Shown here one piece after another: positions 22,317-33,657 of a stretch of 64,000 nucleotides of DNA; within the stretch, counting starts at the first letter, position 1; every line of letters starts with the position of its first letter. Both the position numbers and the translations under genes were made by a program. The stretch comes from Paraphaeosphaeria minitans (lineage: Eukaryota; Ascomycota; Dothideomycetes; Pleosporales; Didymosphaeriaceae): NCBI GenBank assembly GCA_015832175.1, contig WJXW01000015.1, positions 1,302,001-1,366,000 of the forward strand. Reading direction: 5' to 3'. The notes under the pieces were generated by a model. That model was not told the DNA's origin, did no database searches, and saw nothing but the letters and a program-made list of their open reading frames with translations.

Positions 22317-23097
22317 TGTGCTACCCTCTCTCTACTAGTTACGTCGAAGCCGAAAACTACTGTCACCTATGGCCTACACTTGACTCACAAAGGTAAAAAT
22401 AGATATTTATATACCTAAGCAGCATCACGTGAGTTAATTCTGTAAGCAGCTAGGTGTTCGAGGAGCCAGAGAGTGCCGGCAGGGTATTGAGGCAATTCGA
22501 TAGAGCATTTGAGGAGTTGCAGCGCGAGGTTTATATGCTTGGCTGTGGAGCCCCCGTCCTCTTGTAGAATTAACGGTTTCGACATCTAGTTTTTAGTTTT
22601 CGCAGTTGAAATATCAGATATAAGAATTGGAATCCTCCCCGTTGGGAAAATCTGTCCTATCAGCGTCAGGGCCTCGGCTATTTTTAATGGGACGTAAATA
22701 TACCTCGGTGCACCCCGCTTTCGCAGTAACTTAGCACCCACATGAGCTTTCTCGCTTGCAGCTCCACCGCAAAGGCTTTAAACTACACGAGAGTGGACGC
22801 AAGATCTTGCATTTACTGTCAAGAACTCTATTCTCAATGACTTCTGTAACGACGACTCATGAGGCTCCTCACCATCTAATAAACCAGCTTAAAGAAAAAT
22901 AGGCAAGAGGTAGTGCTGACCTCAAGACTGTTAAGTACAGCATGACATAGACTTTCTAGGGGCGTGTATCACCTGAAAGGCTGGATCTCTGAAGAGATTC
23001 GCTCGTATAAGTTAGCACGAATAATTACATATTTAATATCTCACCGTTCTTGACTTCAAAACAGTTCTCACTGATAAAGTTCCAGACTCAAGTCCTG
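22317..23097. other. non-genic interval
   Basis: Slightly AT-rich; I see no gene, repeat array or RNA gene. Confidence 0.35.
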
Positions 23098-23368
23098 AGT
23101 CCTGCGACAGCTGTGAGTCCTACGACAGCCACAAGTCTTGCGACAGCTATAAGTCTTGCGACAGCTATAAGTCCTACGACAGCTGCGAGGTCTTACGACA
23201 GCTATGAGTCTTACGACAGCCACAAGTCTTGCGACAGCTACTAGTCTCGCGACAGCTACTAGTCTCGCGACAACTACTAGTCTTACGACAACTACTAGTC
23301 TTACGACAACTACGAGTCCTGCGACAACTGTGAGTCCTGCGACAACTGTGAGTCCTGCGACAACAGTA
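23098..23368. repeat. 18-bp minisatellite, 15 copies
   Basis: Fifteen units with consensus AGTCYTRCGACARCTRYR. All are 18 bp except the sixth, which is 19 bp. Because 18 is a multiple of three, each strand stays open for long runs. On the plus strand it reads as SPATTV-type hexapeptides, and on the minus strand as Cys/Arg/Lys/Thr hexapeptides. The extra base in unit six shifts the plus frame. I do not call a gene. Confidence 0.9.
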
Positions 23369-26300
23369 AAAGCGCACCTAAAAGCCTAGATTCAGAAGGC
23401 CATAGGGGCCCACATCCTGGTGCGGTTTGATGGTCCATTTGTTTGCACTGAAAGGTTCCGAATAAAGGCCCAAATATGGGATCTATTCACTTATGGAGTT
23501 GTCCAATCGCGTTACGGATCTGTATGATGCGGTTTCACTCACACCAAGATGACTTGCAAAGTTAGATAAGAGTTCAGCAGCGCGTCGGCCAACGCCGCTG
23601 ACTTGGAGAAAGGTTGGCAGTGTAAACAGCGGTAAACCGAACGTGTGCTTGGGCGTGTGATTGTTAAAGTGAGTGATAATTGTGTTCATTGTACTATAGT
23701 AGACCGGAGAGATCTAACGTATATATCCTCAGTCCCTCCCGTGGTGCGACACTCTACGTCACAGCACTGTGATGTTTCAACAGTGATAGCGCAGGGTTAA
23801 CGATCCCCATCTGTTCTGGCCAATCAGACAGAGGTTCAAGACTGAACCTGAGACCTTCGCCAAAAATAGGACTCAAGACCACTAGGTCTAGGCTTTAGCG
23901 CCTTGACTTGCATACATGGTATCTGCATAAGCGTCATCGTCTTTCACAATTGATTGGCTTAAATGCTGATATTGATTACTCGTTTCCTGCTTCTCACTTT
24001 CCACCTCTAGATTCAGATCAGCCCTGTTTCCGATTGGCTCACATCGTGTCCAGCGCGAAGCGGACCCACATCGAGGGTCCGATGCAAAAGGCACTGCAGC
24101 ATGGCGCTCTGCCAAACTCGTCTCAACGATAAGCGGGGTTTTAGAAGGGCCTCAGCGAAGTCAGAGCAGGTTGGCCATTCGGAAGAAGCAATCAACAGCG
24201 TCCTTACAATCTAAGATCCTCAGATCTGGTCATTTGCGCCGCATTACCCGGACTGAGTGCCGTGGAGCAACGCGTGGCCTTGGAAATCCTCTGTTCACAT
24301 TGCAACGCGACTCTTAGAGATGCGTTCACTGTTTCTTCCAAAGCGTCGACGTGCGTGCAGCTCACTTCTCAATCAATCTCCGCATGTGCTCCGGATTCTA
24401 TCCGAACTAAAGGTAGAAGGTCAGCGCTTAACTATGGCCTAGGTCAGGTGTGATTGGTTTGCGGGAACGCCCGGTCATCATTGGCGCCCGTCGTAGGTTA
24501 AACGTCGGCTTGATCCTGCACGCTCATTGGCGTGCTGAATTCTATTTCGAGCCCTAGAGACGAGGCGCTTAGAAAAGGGCCCTGACCTGGGCCTTGAAAC
24601 CGTTCCTGCATCACAGAGACAGATCTCAGATGTCGCGTACATACAGAAAGAAATCTTCGGAAGCCTGAAAACTGAATCCTAATATTCTTCCTTCGATTTC
24701 CGCATGCTGGTATCGCTGCAGCCAGTACTTCGCCCACTAGGTTCCTATGTGGCTATTTTTGAGTTGTGGTCTGCCGAGCGCAGCAGCAGCCTTTCGTCGC
24801 GGCACAGGTTCACGAGAGCACTGCTCGTTTGAGTGCCATCGTGTTGACGTTAAGATAAGAGCGCTCTCACGAACGTTCATAGCCTAGCTAAACAAACAAG
24901 TAGACATCAATGAACCATCATGAGGCCAATTCTTCGAGATATCTTCAAAGTGACATTGAAAAAGCATCGAAACGTATCTAAGTACCAGGGGTTCCGAGTA
25001 GCTACCAGAATGTAGCTGCACATGGCGTTCTTCAGTGCATGGGCGATTCCCGCATGGGCATTTAGCGAGCGCGGGCGCATGCTGCGGGGTACAAAAGGGA
25101 GTGCGGCGATATGAGCCGCACGCCATTGTCGTGTACAGGCGATTTTGGTGTGCGGGCATTCGCGCTACGGTCAAATTGGGTGTGTGGTTGAATCGACCGC
25201 ACAGAGAATTTGCCCGCACGGGCGGATTGTAGCGTGTGGGCGCTTCAAGCGCACGCTTCTAGACCGTATCTCCTGACCCGCCACGCGGGACTTGCCCTCA
25301 AGGGAGCGCTACCCGCACAGAAGCAGCCCGCGCGGGACCCCGGCCCATGCGTACCAGACTACGGAAAGTGAAAGTGCAAACCAGAACGCTGAAACAGGAA
25401 AGCGGAAAACGGAAATCGAAGAACAGGACCCAGGATGTTGAAGAACGAAATCGTTCACTGCAAACCGCAGAATGGATGCCTTTCATTCTGATATAAGTTC
25501 AGTGTGCCAACGATGCACAGATATTCGCTCAGGGATATCGCAGCTTGAGCCTGTTAATCATGTCGTCTCAACAGTCATCACGCGCCTCGGTGTCAAGGTC
25601 CAGGCGAGCTGCAAAGAACAACTACCTGAAATTATCGAAAACACTTCACGAGAAATTAGCCAAGCTCTGCTTGGATTATGACACCCAGGTCTACTTTCTA
25701 GCTTATCGGAACGGCCGATTCAGTGGGTTCGTATCTACGGACAAAGCGGGCCAGCCTTGGATACCTCCTGACCAAGAAACTCTTGTAAGAAATTGTTCAT
25801 GGTAAAGTCTATCGAGCTAAACCCCCAAGGACAAGTTCTATCCAGTGCCAGTAGTGAGAAACCCAGGTTATTGCTATCGAGCTTCGCAGGGGCGTCGCAG
25901 TGTAGAGATCCAGGCGAAACCTGCGATGCCAAGACTCGAATCTGACTCGAAGCATTGTGTCACGTGATTGGGATCTTCAAGTGGAAGAGTCGGGACAGGA
26001 CGTTGATGAAGGTCGGTGTCCAGATTCATATGCGCTGGCCGGGTCGAAGTACTTGGGGTTGAGGTACTTGGACTCTAGACAGGAAAAATCACGTGATTGA
26101 CACGTGCTGGGTCGGCAGTCGTGAGCGTAACGAGGCAACAAGAGGTTAGATAGTCCGTAGATAAAAGATCCGGTTCATCGCTCCTACATCATGTTACAAT
26201 ACTTAGGCTCCGTTCTCACTATCGCATCGCTGCGTCACAGATCATTCAATGTCGCTGCGTGGTCATGTTGCGTGTCCTGCTCACGAATTTTACTTTCGAG

Positions 26301-26675
26301 ACTGCCGCGACCGCAATGGTGTCTCTACAGGGATGGCTTTGGCGCAGAGGTGTGTGTGACCGCCCGTAGAGATGGCTGTGGCCGCGAGCAGACGTGCCGT
26401 GGTGCATTTTGTCATGGAATTCCATGCATTGAGTTCTTGCTATCTGTCGAGTTTTTCTCTCCCGAACGCCAAGCCCGGCTAATTTAGACGTGAGCGAGAA
26501 ACCCCTCGACCAGCAAAGACATGGACCGGTGCTGCAAGAAGCCGTGGAAATACATGCAACGTGAGTCTTGACGTCGAAATGGGCCCGATCACATTCACCT
26601 TCGCTAAAATATGTGCTACAGTGGTGCGATCAAGCTTTTACTCTCGGCAGATTCCGAGCGCGTCGTTACTCCGTA
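23369..26675. other. non-genic interval with two dispersed repeat copies
   Basis: 23,652-23,800 is a partial copy of the MITE-like insertion at 6857-7036: right part and right terminus only. 26,261-26,462 is the second copy of the repeat at 20,812-21,010. The part at 25,040-25,340 is locally GC-rich, with CCCGCACGGGCGG-type words. Frames here are short and unconvincing. Confidence 0.45.
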
Positions 26676-26993
26676 ATGCCAACCCACTTAGAAGAGATGG
26701 AGCTTAGTGAGAAGGCCCAGGGTCATTTGAGCAACTTAAGGACATGGCTTGCCGATCATGCCATCTACAAGCCTTCCGAAGGCTTGACATACTTCGAAGA
26801 GTGTGTTAGCGAAGGACTAGAAAAGACAATGTTCCCGTTGAGCGACGAGATTGTTAAGCCAGCAGAAAATGTATTGAATGGCATACAACGTACCATAGCC
26901 CTCGTATCTGACAGCTCGCTAGGCCCCGAAGAGGTGTGGGGTCACCAGACTACGAGATCCAGCTCTGGGAGCTTGGTTTCGCGGTGCTCATGA
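26676..26993 (+). CDS. hypothetical protein, incomplete model (105 aa)
   Basis: ATG at 26676 (MPTHLEEMELSEKAQGHLSN). The first 85 residues look like a soluble helical protein. A second frame that also looks coding (…GTAIYCAPNNRAFVRGDVV…) runs to a stop near 27,163. It is offset by one or two bases from the first, near 26,935. Either an intron with poor signals or a frameshift lies there, so the C terminus is uncertain. No domain recognised. Confidence 0.35.
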   Translation: MPTHLEEMELSEKAQGHLSNLRTWLADHAIYKPSEGLTYFEECVSEGLEKTMFPLSDEIVKPAENVLNGIQRTIALVSDSSLGPEEVWGHQTTRSSSGSLVSRCS

Positions 26994-27154
26994 GCAGTAC
27001 TTGGTGTCCATCGATGCTCCGAAAGACGCCTGTCCCACCATATCGGATGGCCATATATCGCGCTCTTTCTCGCCAGGGACAGCCATATACTGCGCGCCAA
27101 ACAATCGTGCCTTCGTACGCGGTGATGTCGTGTTCATTGTTGTACATTGGTTGT

Positions 27155-28006
27155 CTAGATGATTGTTCCAGGCGGTGTTTCTAGGATAGTGTCGTGCGGC
27201 GGATCGGGATTCATGTTAGCCTGCAGGATGCCGAAACAATCGAAATTGTCCTCTTGCCACATCCCGAATGGCAAGCAGTGATCCGACCCATCTGAGGTGA
27301 AAAGATTAAAGTAGTCCTCTTCGGCGTCGTTCGTCGATCCCTGATGTGGGGCTTCTACACCACCTTCGGCGCGTTGGAGTTTTGTTTCTGCCGGTGAGGG
27401 CTTGACGACTGCATCTAAGGTAACGTGGTATGGGTCGCTACCCTGACCTGAGGGTACCGCTTGGGGAGCGGTGGCCGAGCTGCGAACGCATGTGTGGCGG
27501 TCTCGATCATTGTCGACTCTTTTCATTCGCACGCGTTTTCTAGGTCGTTTCTGTTCAGACTGGTCCATAACGACAATACGCAGCTCGGAATCGATTCGCG
27601 CTTTAGTCCGTCTTATGAAGTCCTGCAATGGCTCGAGGGTGGTTGAGAGTCCCTGCCTTTTGAAAAATTCGGGAAGTCCTCCGCACAAGGTATCGAACGA
27701 GGAGGAGTGCAAGCCCAGAACTGCCTTTGGCGTGAAAGTAGCAGCGCACATCGCCATCGAATCGGGTGCGAGCTTGCGGAGGGACTGTCGCCGTCGCTCG
27801 TGCTCTGCGTCAGCTTGAGCAGGTCCTCTAGCAAATTTGAAAAGTTCCTGCACTCGATTGTATTTGAGCGAATGCGAAGCGCCCCCGAGGAGCTCTCTTT
27901 CGGTTCCGTGCAGAGACTCGAGAAGCGAAAGTTGATCATGCAATTGTGATAGGAGCGTTTTAAGAGTTTCTAAGCCGTTAGGCTCAGCGATGAAATTCAA
28001 ATCCAT
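27155..28006 (-). CDS. hypothetical nuclear-type protein (283 aa)
   Basis: ATG at 28006 (MDLNFIAEPNGLE), stop at 27155. The open frame extends farther upstream, but this is the first ATG followed by protein-like sequence. Residues 5-60 are helical and Leu-rich (a possible coiled coil). QKRPRKRVRMKR near residue 155 is a strong nuclear-localisation-like cluster. The C terminus is acidic with aromatic residues (EEDYFNLF, DNFDCFGIL), as seen in activation domains. No DNA-binding domain recognised. It is divergent from the gene at 28270. Confidence 0.6.
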   Translation of the reverse strand: MDLNFIAEPNGLETLKTLLSQLHDQLSLLESLHGTERELLGGASHSLKYNRVQELFKFARGPAQADAEHERRRQSLRKLAPDSMAMCAATFTPKAVLGLHSSSFDTLCGGLPEFFKRQGLSTTLEPLQDFIRRTKARIDSELRIVVMDQSEQKRPRKRVRMKRVDNDRDRHTCVRSSATAPQAVPSGQGSDPYHVTLDAVVKPSPAETKLQRAEGGVEAPHQGSTNDAEEDYFNLFTSDGSDHCLPFGMWQEDNFDCFGILQANMNPDPPHDTILETPPGTII

Positions 28007-28269
28007 GGAGTGGGGTTGGAGAGATGAGGATGAGCGATGGCTGTCCGACCGCAAGGGGCTGAGAGAAGTAATATACCCGAATAGGCAAGAGCATCCTTGA
28101 GCAGGGACCTTCGCGGACACGGCGCACGACCACCAATGATATTCATGCAAAAGCATCAAGTTGACGACACGCCACCATATCATTAAATCTTGTGTTCAAA
28201 GCCCTCACTTCCAAATCTTGCGTATAGACCCTTTCGCTTTCTCAACAGAAACCTACTTCAGCATTCGCC
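28007..28269. promoter_or_regulatory. shared divergent promoter region
   Basis: A 263-bp gap separates the start codons of two genes read in opposite directions (28006 leftward, 28270 rightward). A CCAAT box lies at 28133-28137. Co-regulation is inferred from geometry only. Confidence 0.4.
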
Positions 28270-28935
28270 ATGCGACGCCCGACAGAATCTACGCTTCCAT
28301 CGGACCCTCGCCCATCAGACATGAAGCAGCTGCTCGACGAGAGAAGAGCAATCGTCGCAAGTCTCAAATTCCTAGAAGTTGCAAATCAAAAGTACCAAGA
28401 GCACCTGACAGCATCCTTCATCTTCGCCTTGATGTATACGAACGGCCCCGAAAGCATAGAATGGCTTCCCCCACCAAGCGTTCATGGATATGACGGCATG
28501 ATATGGCAAGAGAGTGATAGATGGTCATGCTTTGTCCTCGTACACTACCGTACTTCTGTTGGGAAGGACGTGCCGCAAGCTGCACTGTGGAATGGAATCA
28601 GCCCACTTGTGACAAAGCCCGAAGGCGTCGCTTGGGAGAAGCAGGTTGCTTTCGAAAGGGAATGGCGCCGATTTCTCGACAGTCCTGATCGTAATGCAAC
28701 TGTCCGATACTTCAAAGGAGGCGAGGCAGTCCTACCGCGAAAGAAGTTTGACGAAGAGCGTAAGGAAATTCCGCTTACCGTTAGTCGAGCAACAGCTGCG
28801 GATGATAGCGTTCAGATCGTCACCGCGAAATCCACGATCGAAGATGTAACAGTGGGTGCAGGAGGAAGGCAGTTGTTAGGATCCTACCACCCATCTCTCG
28901 AGGATCTCTTACAGTCTCGCGCTTCACAAAAATAA
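28270..28935 (+). CDS. hypothetical protein (221 aa)
   Basis: ATG at 28270, stop at 28935, single exon. The sequence has even, protein-like composition. A helical segment lies at residues 18-50, then aromatic-rich stretches (GYDGMIWQESDRWSCFVLVHY, about 75-95, minus its ends) and VAFEREWRRFLDS near 125. There is no signal peptide, membrane segment or recognised domain. Confidence 0.6.
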   Translation: MRRPTESTLPSDPRPSDMKQLLDERRAIVASLKFLEVANQKYQEHLTASFIFALMYTNGPESIEWLPPPSVHGYDGMIWQESDRWSCFVLVHYRTSVGKDVPQAALWNGISPLVTKPEGVAWEKQVAFEREWRRFLDSPDRNATVRYFKGGEAVLPRKKFDEERKEIPLTVSRATAADDSVQIVTAKSTIEDVTVGAGGRQLLGSYHPSLEDLLQSRASQK

Positions 28936-30768
28936 GGCGCCAATAGGACAAGTGTATATGCGAGCGCTCAAGAATATGGCGGTCTGCCGTGATGGTTTTT
29001 TTGGCGATAGGGTTGACAATTGAGAATCCGGAATAGTACTAGTATGGTAGGGCACGGGGAAAAAATCGTCCCCTGCCCTACAAGCGTCGTTTCTCTCACG
29101 CCAGTGTGCCACTTAGAGCAAATGTGTCCTTCTGTTTCCTCTGTGATTAATTCCAAATTCTGCGTAAAGACTGTGTAGTATGTAGGGTAAGGCTTTTATG
29201 ACATCTACAAGGTCTGCTACGGGCGGTGCGAGCCTTTCTCGATCGGCATGTAATACCAGATTATACAGTCTGCTGCAGTCGAAGTCTCTGTAGAATTTCC
29301 CGAGAATTGCTTGCGCTCAAAAACATAGCGGTTTCTTGTGGTAAATAGTTTCTTTGGCGATATGGTCACAATTGATAATCCGAAATAGTACTAGTGTCGT
29401 ACGGCACGGGGAAAAAAGTCGTCTCCTGCCCTCCTAGCGTCCCCTGCATCTGGGTGAATTTCGGTACGGAGGAAGGAGCGATCGGCTTATACTGCCAGAT
29501 TATACGGTCTGCTGCGGCCAAAGTCTCTGTAAAATTTCCCGAGCGTGGCTTGCTTGCGCGAATGAGGTGACTGGCGGACCTTCGCTATAGCTCTAAAACG
29601 GCGGCACTATGACCCTCTACGTGGTGCTGAACTAGATCTACACCAGATCGGATCCTCATTTGGAATAGCCTTGCCAAGTGCTACCAAATGGCTTGTTATG
29701 GCAATTATCAAGATCTATTGATTCCAGTTGGTCCTTCGTGCAAGGGTCTGCATGTGGCGTTTGTCGCTAAACTGACCTATCATTGGATGAAGTATAGATA
29801 GGGTGTTGAGCAAGAGTCATTCCCTTGTGATTGGTGCTGGCAGCTATGTCTACATGCTTTTTAGCTCCCAATCATTGTGACCGCTGGTTTGGTGGCAGCT
29901 AAATTAGCATCCGCCGAGACCCTCACTGGGAATACGACTTCTCTCTGTCCTTGTATTTATTTCCTTATCTTGCGCTAGAGCTGATGCTTTCCAATTCCGC
30001 GCTTTTAACTCGGCCTTCTTGAGTCCACGAAGACGTTTTTGGGGCTGTGCCTACTGCAAACCTGCCGAATCAACCCCCAGCCACTGTCTGTAATGCAGTA
30101 CAGCTAAATGCAAAATTAGCTTCTGATGCATTACAGAATTCACTTGTCGTTCAAATGCAGATTTGAACCTAGTCTCAGCCAATGTCTCCATAAAGACTAG
30201 GAATATTGAAGACGATCGCTACCTTCCTATCTAATCACCTCTGCCCTGCAGGATGGGCAAGTTTTCTTCGGAATATAAGCGTGTTTGGGGCCTTTTTCCA
30301 CGGGAGGGTGAGGTGGGGGTAAGATTTGCTGAATTATTTGATTGACGTGTCTAGAGATATGGTGGTCCAAGCGCCAATACGCCGCGCCTTACTCAGACCG
30401 ATAGACACCAGCTTTGATCTGCGAAACTCGGCCGGATCATTGTTCTCGTACGTGCCGTCGCGCGCCTGCATTGTAGCAAGAGAGTGGGAGAGCAGGCACT
30501 TGCACAGAGACCATCACAATGTTGAATCAACAAGCGCTTCTGGTCGTGTAGTGGTACTGCGAAATACTTGTTGATTTTCACGAATTATTACTACGATTCA
30601 AGGCGGAAGGTGATGATGCGAAGCGACTTTGAAGTAGACATAGACTAAAAGACAGGAGCTGATCAAGGGTGCTAAACCGCACCCCAGGCGGCCCCCCAGA
30701 GCCGACAATCAGGGGGCTTCATGCGCTCAGTCAACAGCGACGCGGGGTTCAGCGGAAGCTTCTTGCGC
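28936..30768. other. non-genic interval containing a tandem duplication
   Basis: About 28,960-29,300 and 29,305-29,570 are diverged copies of one unit. Shared words include GGAAAAAA.TCGTC.CCTGCCCT, AATAGTACTAGT and CCAGATTATAC.GTCTGCTGC. The rest, 29,600-30,768, shows no gene. Confidence 0.6.
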
Positions 30769-31567
30769 TTACGTCCTGGCCACATCACCATAGACGGCAG
30801 CCGCTCTCGCAAGATGATCAGCGAGTTTGTTATGCTCCCTTGGAATATGCCAAAGCGCAATCTACGTGATCTTAGTGTCTGATCCAGTCAACATGTGTTT
30901 GGGCGTAACAACTAACCTTCACATGATTCGCCTCGTGCGTTATCATTATGCCATCGAGAGCAAGGAACAGATCCAGATTTGCTGGTTTAGTACCTTTGGA
31001 CGTGCGCCAACCGTTCCCCTACAAGCTCAGTCAGGATCGTTTCTAGAAGCCCTTGTCAGACTATTTGAAACATACCTTCCATGTTGGTAGCCATTCGGTC
31101 ATCCCTTCGACAACATACTTGGAATCAGTTGCGATGATCCAAGCTTCAGCCTTGCCCTTGGGTTCCTTAGTATGAGCCTCGGCGAGGAAATCGAGACCGA
31201 GTTTTGCCGCGCAGAGTTCCGCTCGTTGGTTTGTCCGTAGTGGGATGTTGTCCACCATGTCCGTGATAGGTTTGGACAGTTGGCTGCTATCATCGTTGCC
31301 ATATGCTACACCAACTCCAGCTTTTGCTGTAGGTTTTCCGTTGTTCGTACACGCACCATCAGTGAATATGATGCGAAAGTAATGGCAGGGTTTAGCCGAT
31401 CGACGGCCCTGAGGATGATCAAGAAGTTCATTGTTACATGCACAGCAATATAACAGAAAATCTTTGCATCCAGGACATTCTTGGAGGAGTTCTGGTACAG
31501 AATAACCTATGGTTGTAGGACAGAGGATAAGCTTTCTGTTGTGGATGATATTTTCGTAGTGATCCAT
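30769..31567 (-). CDS. RNase H-family protein with CxxC zinc ribbon, three exons (228 aa)
   Basis: A ribonuclease H fold enzyme, expected to cut the RNA strand of RNA-DNA hybrids. Exons are 31567-31076, 31018-30917 and 30861-30769. Introns are 57 nt (GTATGT...TTGTAG) and 55 nt (GTTAGT...ACGTAG, CTAAG branch), both in phase 0. The spliced product restores the complete domain: FTDGACTNN (Asp70), RTNQRAEL (Glu117), ATDSKYV (Asp148), WK-GNGWRTSKG across the first junction, and HIPREHNKLADHLA (Asp213) after the second. All four catalytic acids are present. Before the domain, Cys31, Cys34, Cys41 and Cys44 form a CxxC-x6-CxxC ribbon. There is no linked reverse transcriptase, so it is a stand-alone gene and not retrotransposon debris. 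Its DNA shows no RIP damage. Confidence 0.88.
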
Positions 31568-32246
31568 CTTTGTGAGAATACTCAAGAACGAAACTAAGTT
31601 GACTTGTGGTCCAGATGTTGAGGCATGGGCTAGAGCGGGGCTCCACCTAGGTTAGGCGCCAGCGTTTGGAGGACCTTCCGAGCCGCTCAAGGTAGCCGAC
31701 GTTAATCACTACTCCCTTGCTGGGCGTAACTGTTGGAAATGCTGAGTCACATGTAGAATAAGATTGCCTCTGTGAAATCGAAAGCGTTCCTCAGTCCAAT
31801 TATGTGGCAACACATGGCAAACGAAACTGCGGGTTTGTTACACAATGGACCACATAGAATCCCGAATGGAAAGGGTGCCAGGGATACGTGAAACACGACG
31901 ACCCCAAAGGGGACATTAGCGGGTTCCCATTTTCGGTCTCACTGGACAAAACAATGGGCCCACTTTCTGCCTCTTCTCCTCGTGAACTATTGGACTAGCA
32001 AATCCAGTAGCCCCGCGATTTTTCGAGAAGCAATGGTAAGCTGCGATAGCACGTTGCGAGAATCTTCTGTTGCATTCTATCATTTTGATTAACTTAGCTT
32101 GTAGGCCTTGCTTGGCGATTTCCGGCGATTTCCGACAATTGACTGATGAAACTCTGTAGTCCGACACCGCAGAAGCGTCCTAGATTGATTTATGTAGCCT
32201 ACTATCTCGCATCGTTGATAACGACATCATCGCATACAATCGAAAA
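31568..32246. other. non-genic interval between divergent genes
   Basis: It should hold the promoters of the leftward RNase H gene and the rightward deaminase gene. No other gene is supported. Confidence 0.4.
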
Positions 32247-33657
32247 ATGGTAAACGGAAAGAAACGCTGTAAAGAAAGGGTAGCGACCAATTCACTCATG
32301 CCATCATCCAAACGGCCTCGCTTTGACGGGAACGAACGTCGACTCAGTCGTTTCTATGAACCGCTTGTCCTACTATATACGCTTGGCAGGACGAGAGGGG
32401 AGCACACGCGAGATATCACGTGCAATGGAACAGAATTCTCGAATCTATCACGCAAACATCTAATACGAAAGTTCCTCTGCAGCTTGGCGTATGTATGTGA
32501 TTATGCCAAAGGTGGCGACACCGTCACCGCCATCGGGCTGGAGTCGAAGCCTCACGGACATACTTTTTGGATAGCTTCGAACAACAACAAGACAACCAAA
32601 ACAGTGCCCTTCCTAGAGGTGTTGTTGGCCGGGATGCATCAGGTCTCTGTTGAGGCGACCATGATTGCTCCAGGTCAAGTAGAAGATCTGGCCGCAAAAT
32701 GTATCGACTTCGCAGCTCCAAGGATTAAGGCATACAGGAGCCATCTCAAACCGGTGCTGCGACGATGTCTGAACCATCTTGATGACCAAGATCATGACGA
32801 CAGTAAGTGTACTAAGGGCTCGCACTGCGCCAGCGATTCTGTAAAAACTACTAACGAGATCAGACGAAGCACGTGATCTCAGCGAATGGCTACAGAACTG
32901 GAACGATGAAAGGGACCCCAAGGATCTGTGTCGCTTTTCCTATCGAGAGCGAAAATCAGACTTCATGCAGCTTGTCGCGAGACTGGGTACCGAGCCCAGC
33001 TACAGAAGCAACAAGGATGCAATCTACCATGCTTTTTCCTCGGTGAGGCACTACATCGGGCGACTTGGTCATCATTTCCGCGTAGCCAATGATTTGCTTA
33101 CTTGTGCTTCACGATTATCTGATATCCTCTACGGCTTCGAAGTGCAAAGCGTTCCTATTCCTACGCGATCAACGATCCCTCCAGCGGACGGAAAGACGAC
33201 TTTAGACAGCGTGGTTTCCCGCATGTTACCCTCCCAATCTCCCGACGTCGAAAGGTACCAATACAACCTTGCAGAGATGGATACAAAGTATGAGTTATCT
33301 CGTCGCTTCTTAGACAACTACCGTGACCCTAATTTAAAGCCCCGCGTGCACGCTGAGATCCAGGTCCTCGAGCACTTCCACATGGATAGTCTGCGATTTG
33401 CTGACGGCAATCCGTTCATTGCCTGTAGCAAGCCAGCTTGCTTTTGCTGCCTACTGTATTTCCGAGCCCATCCTGGACATTTTGTGGAGCCGACTTCACA
33501 TCAGAAGATCTATCTGAATTGGAGGCCACCTGACCTCGATGCTCGGATGGGTATAATCGGAGAGCACCACCAAAGAGATATTCTGAATGTCATGACGGAA
33601 GCTTCAGGCAGGTCAATGAGAAAATTCCGCCACACGCCTGGCATCCTGATTCGTTGA
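32247..33657 (+). CDS. OTT_1508-type nucleic-acid/nucleotide deaminase-like protein, two exons (449 aa)
   Basis: Exon 1 is 32247-32802 and exon 2 is 32864-33657. The 61-nt intron, 32803-32863, has donor GTAAGT, branch CTACTAACG and acceptor ATCAG, and the junction keeps the frame. The C-terminal half carries a zinc-dependent deaminase signature. His348-Ala-Glu350 lies in PRVHAEIQVLEHF. CSKPACFCC follows, with Cys378 and Cys381 as the likely zinc ligands. Then comes YFRAHPGHFVEP and HQKIYLNWRPPD. These match the fungal branch of the OTT_1508-like deaminase family as I know it. That superfamily also includes bacterial toxin domains; fungal members occur in lineage-specific expansions and their substrates are unknown. 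The N-terminal 200 residues (helical, KKR-rich start) are the usual uncharacterised extension. The gene appears intact. Confidence 0.85.

Noticed and set aside
22081..23368. CRISPR-like array from regularly spaced repeats
   Set aside because: The repeats are contiguous tandem units without unique spacers, and the genome is clearly eukaryotic.
23174..23377. Cys/Arg/Thr-rich minus-strand frame that looks like a cysteine-rich protein
   Set aside because: It is entirely the 18-bp minisatellite read on the other strand, with no start context or signal peptide.
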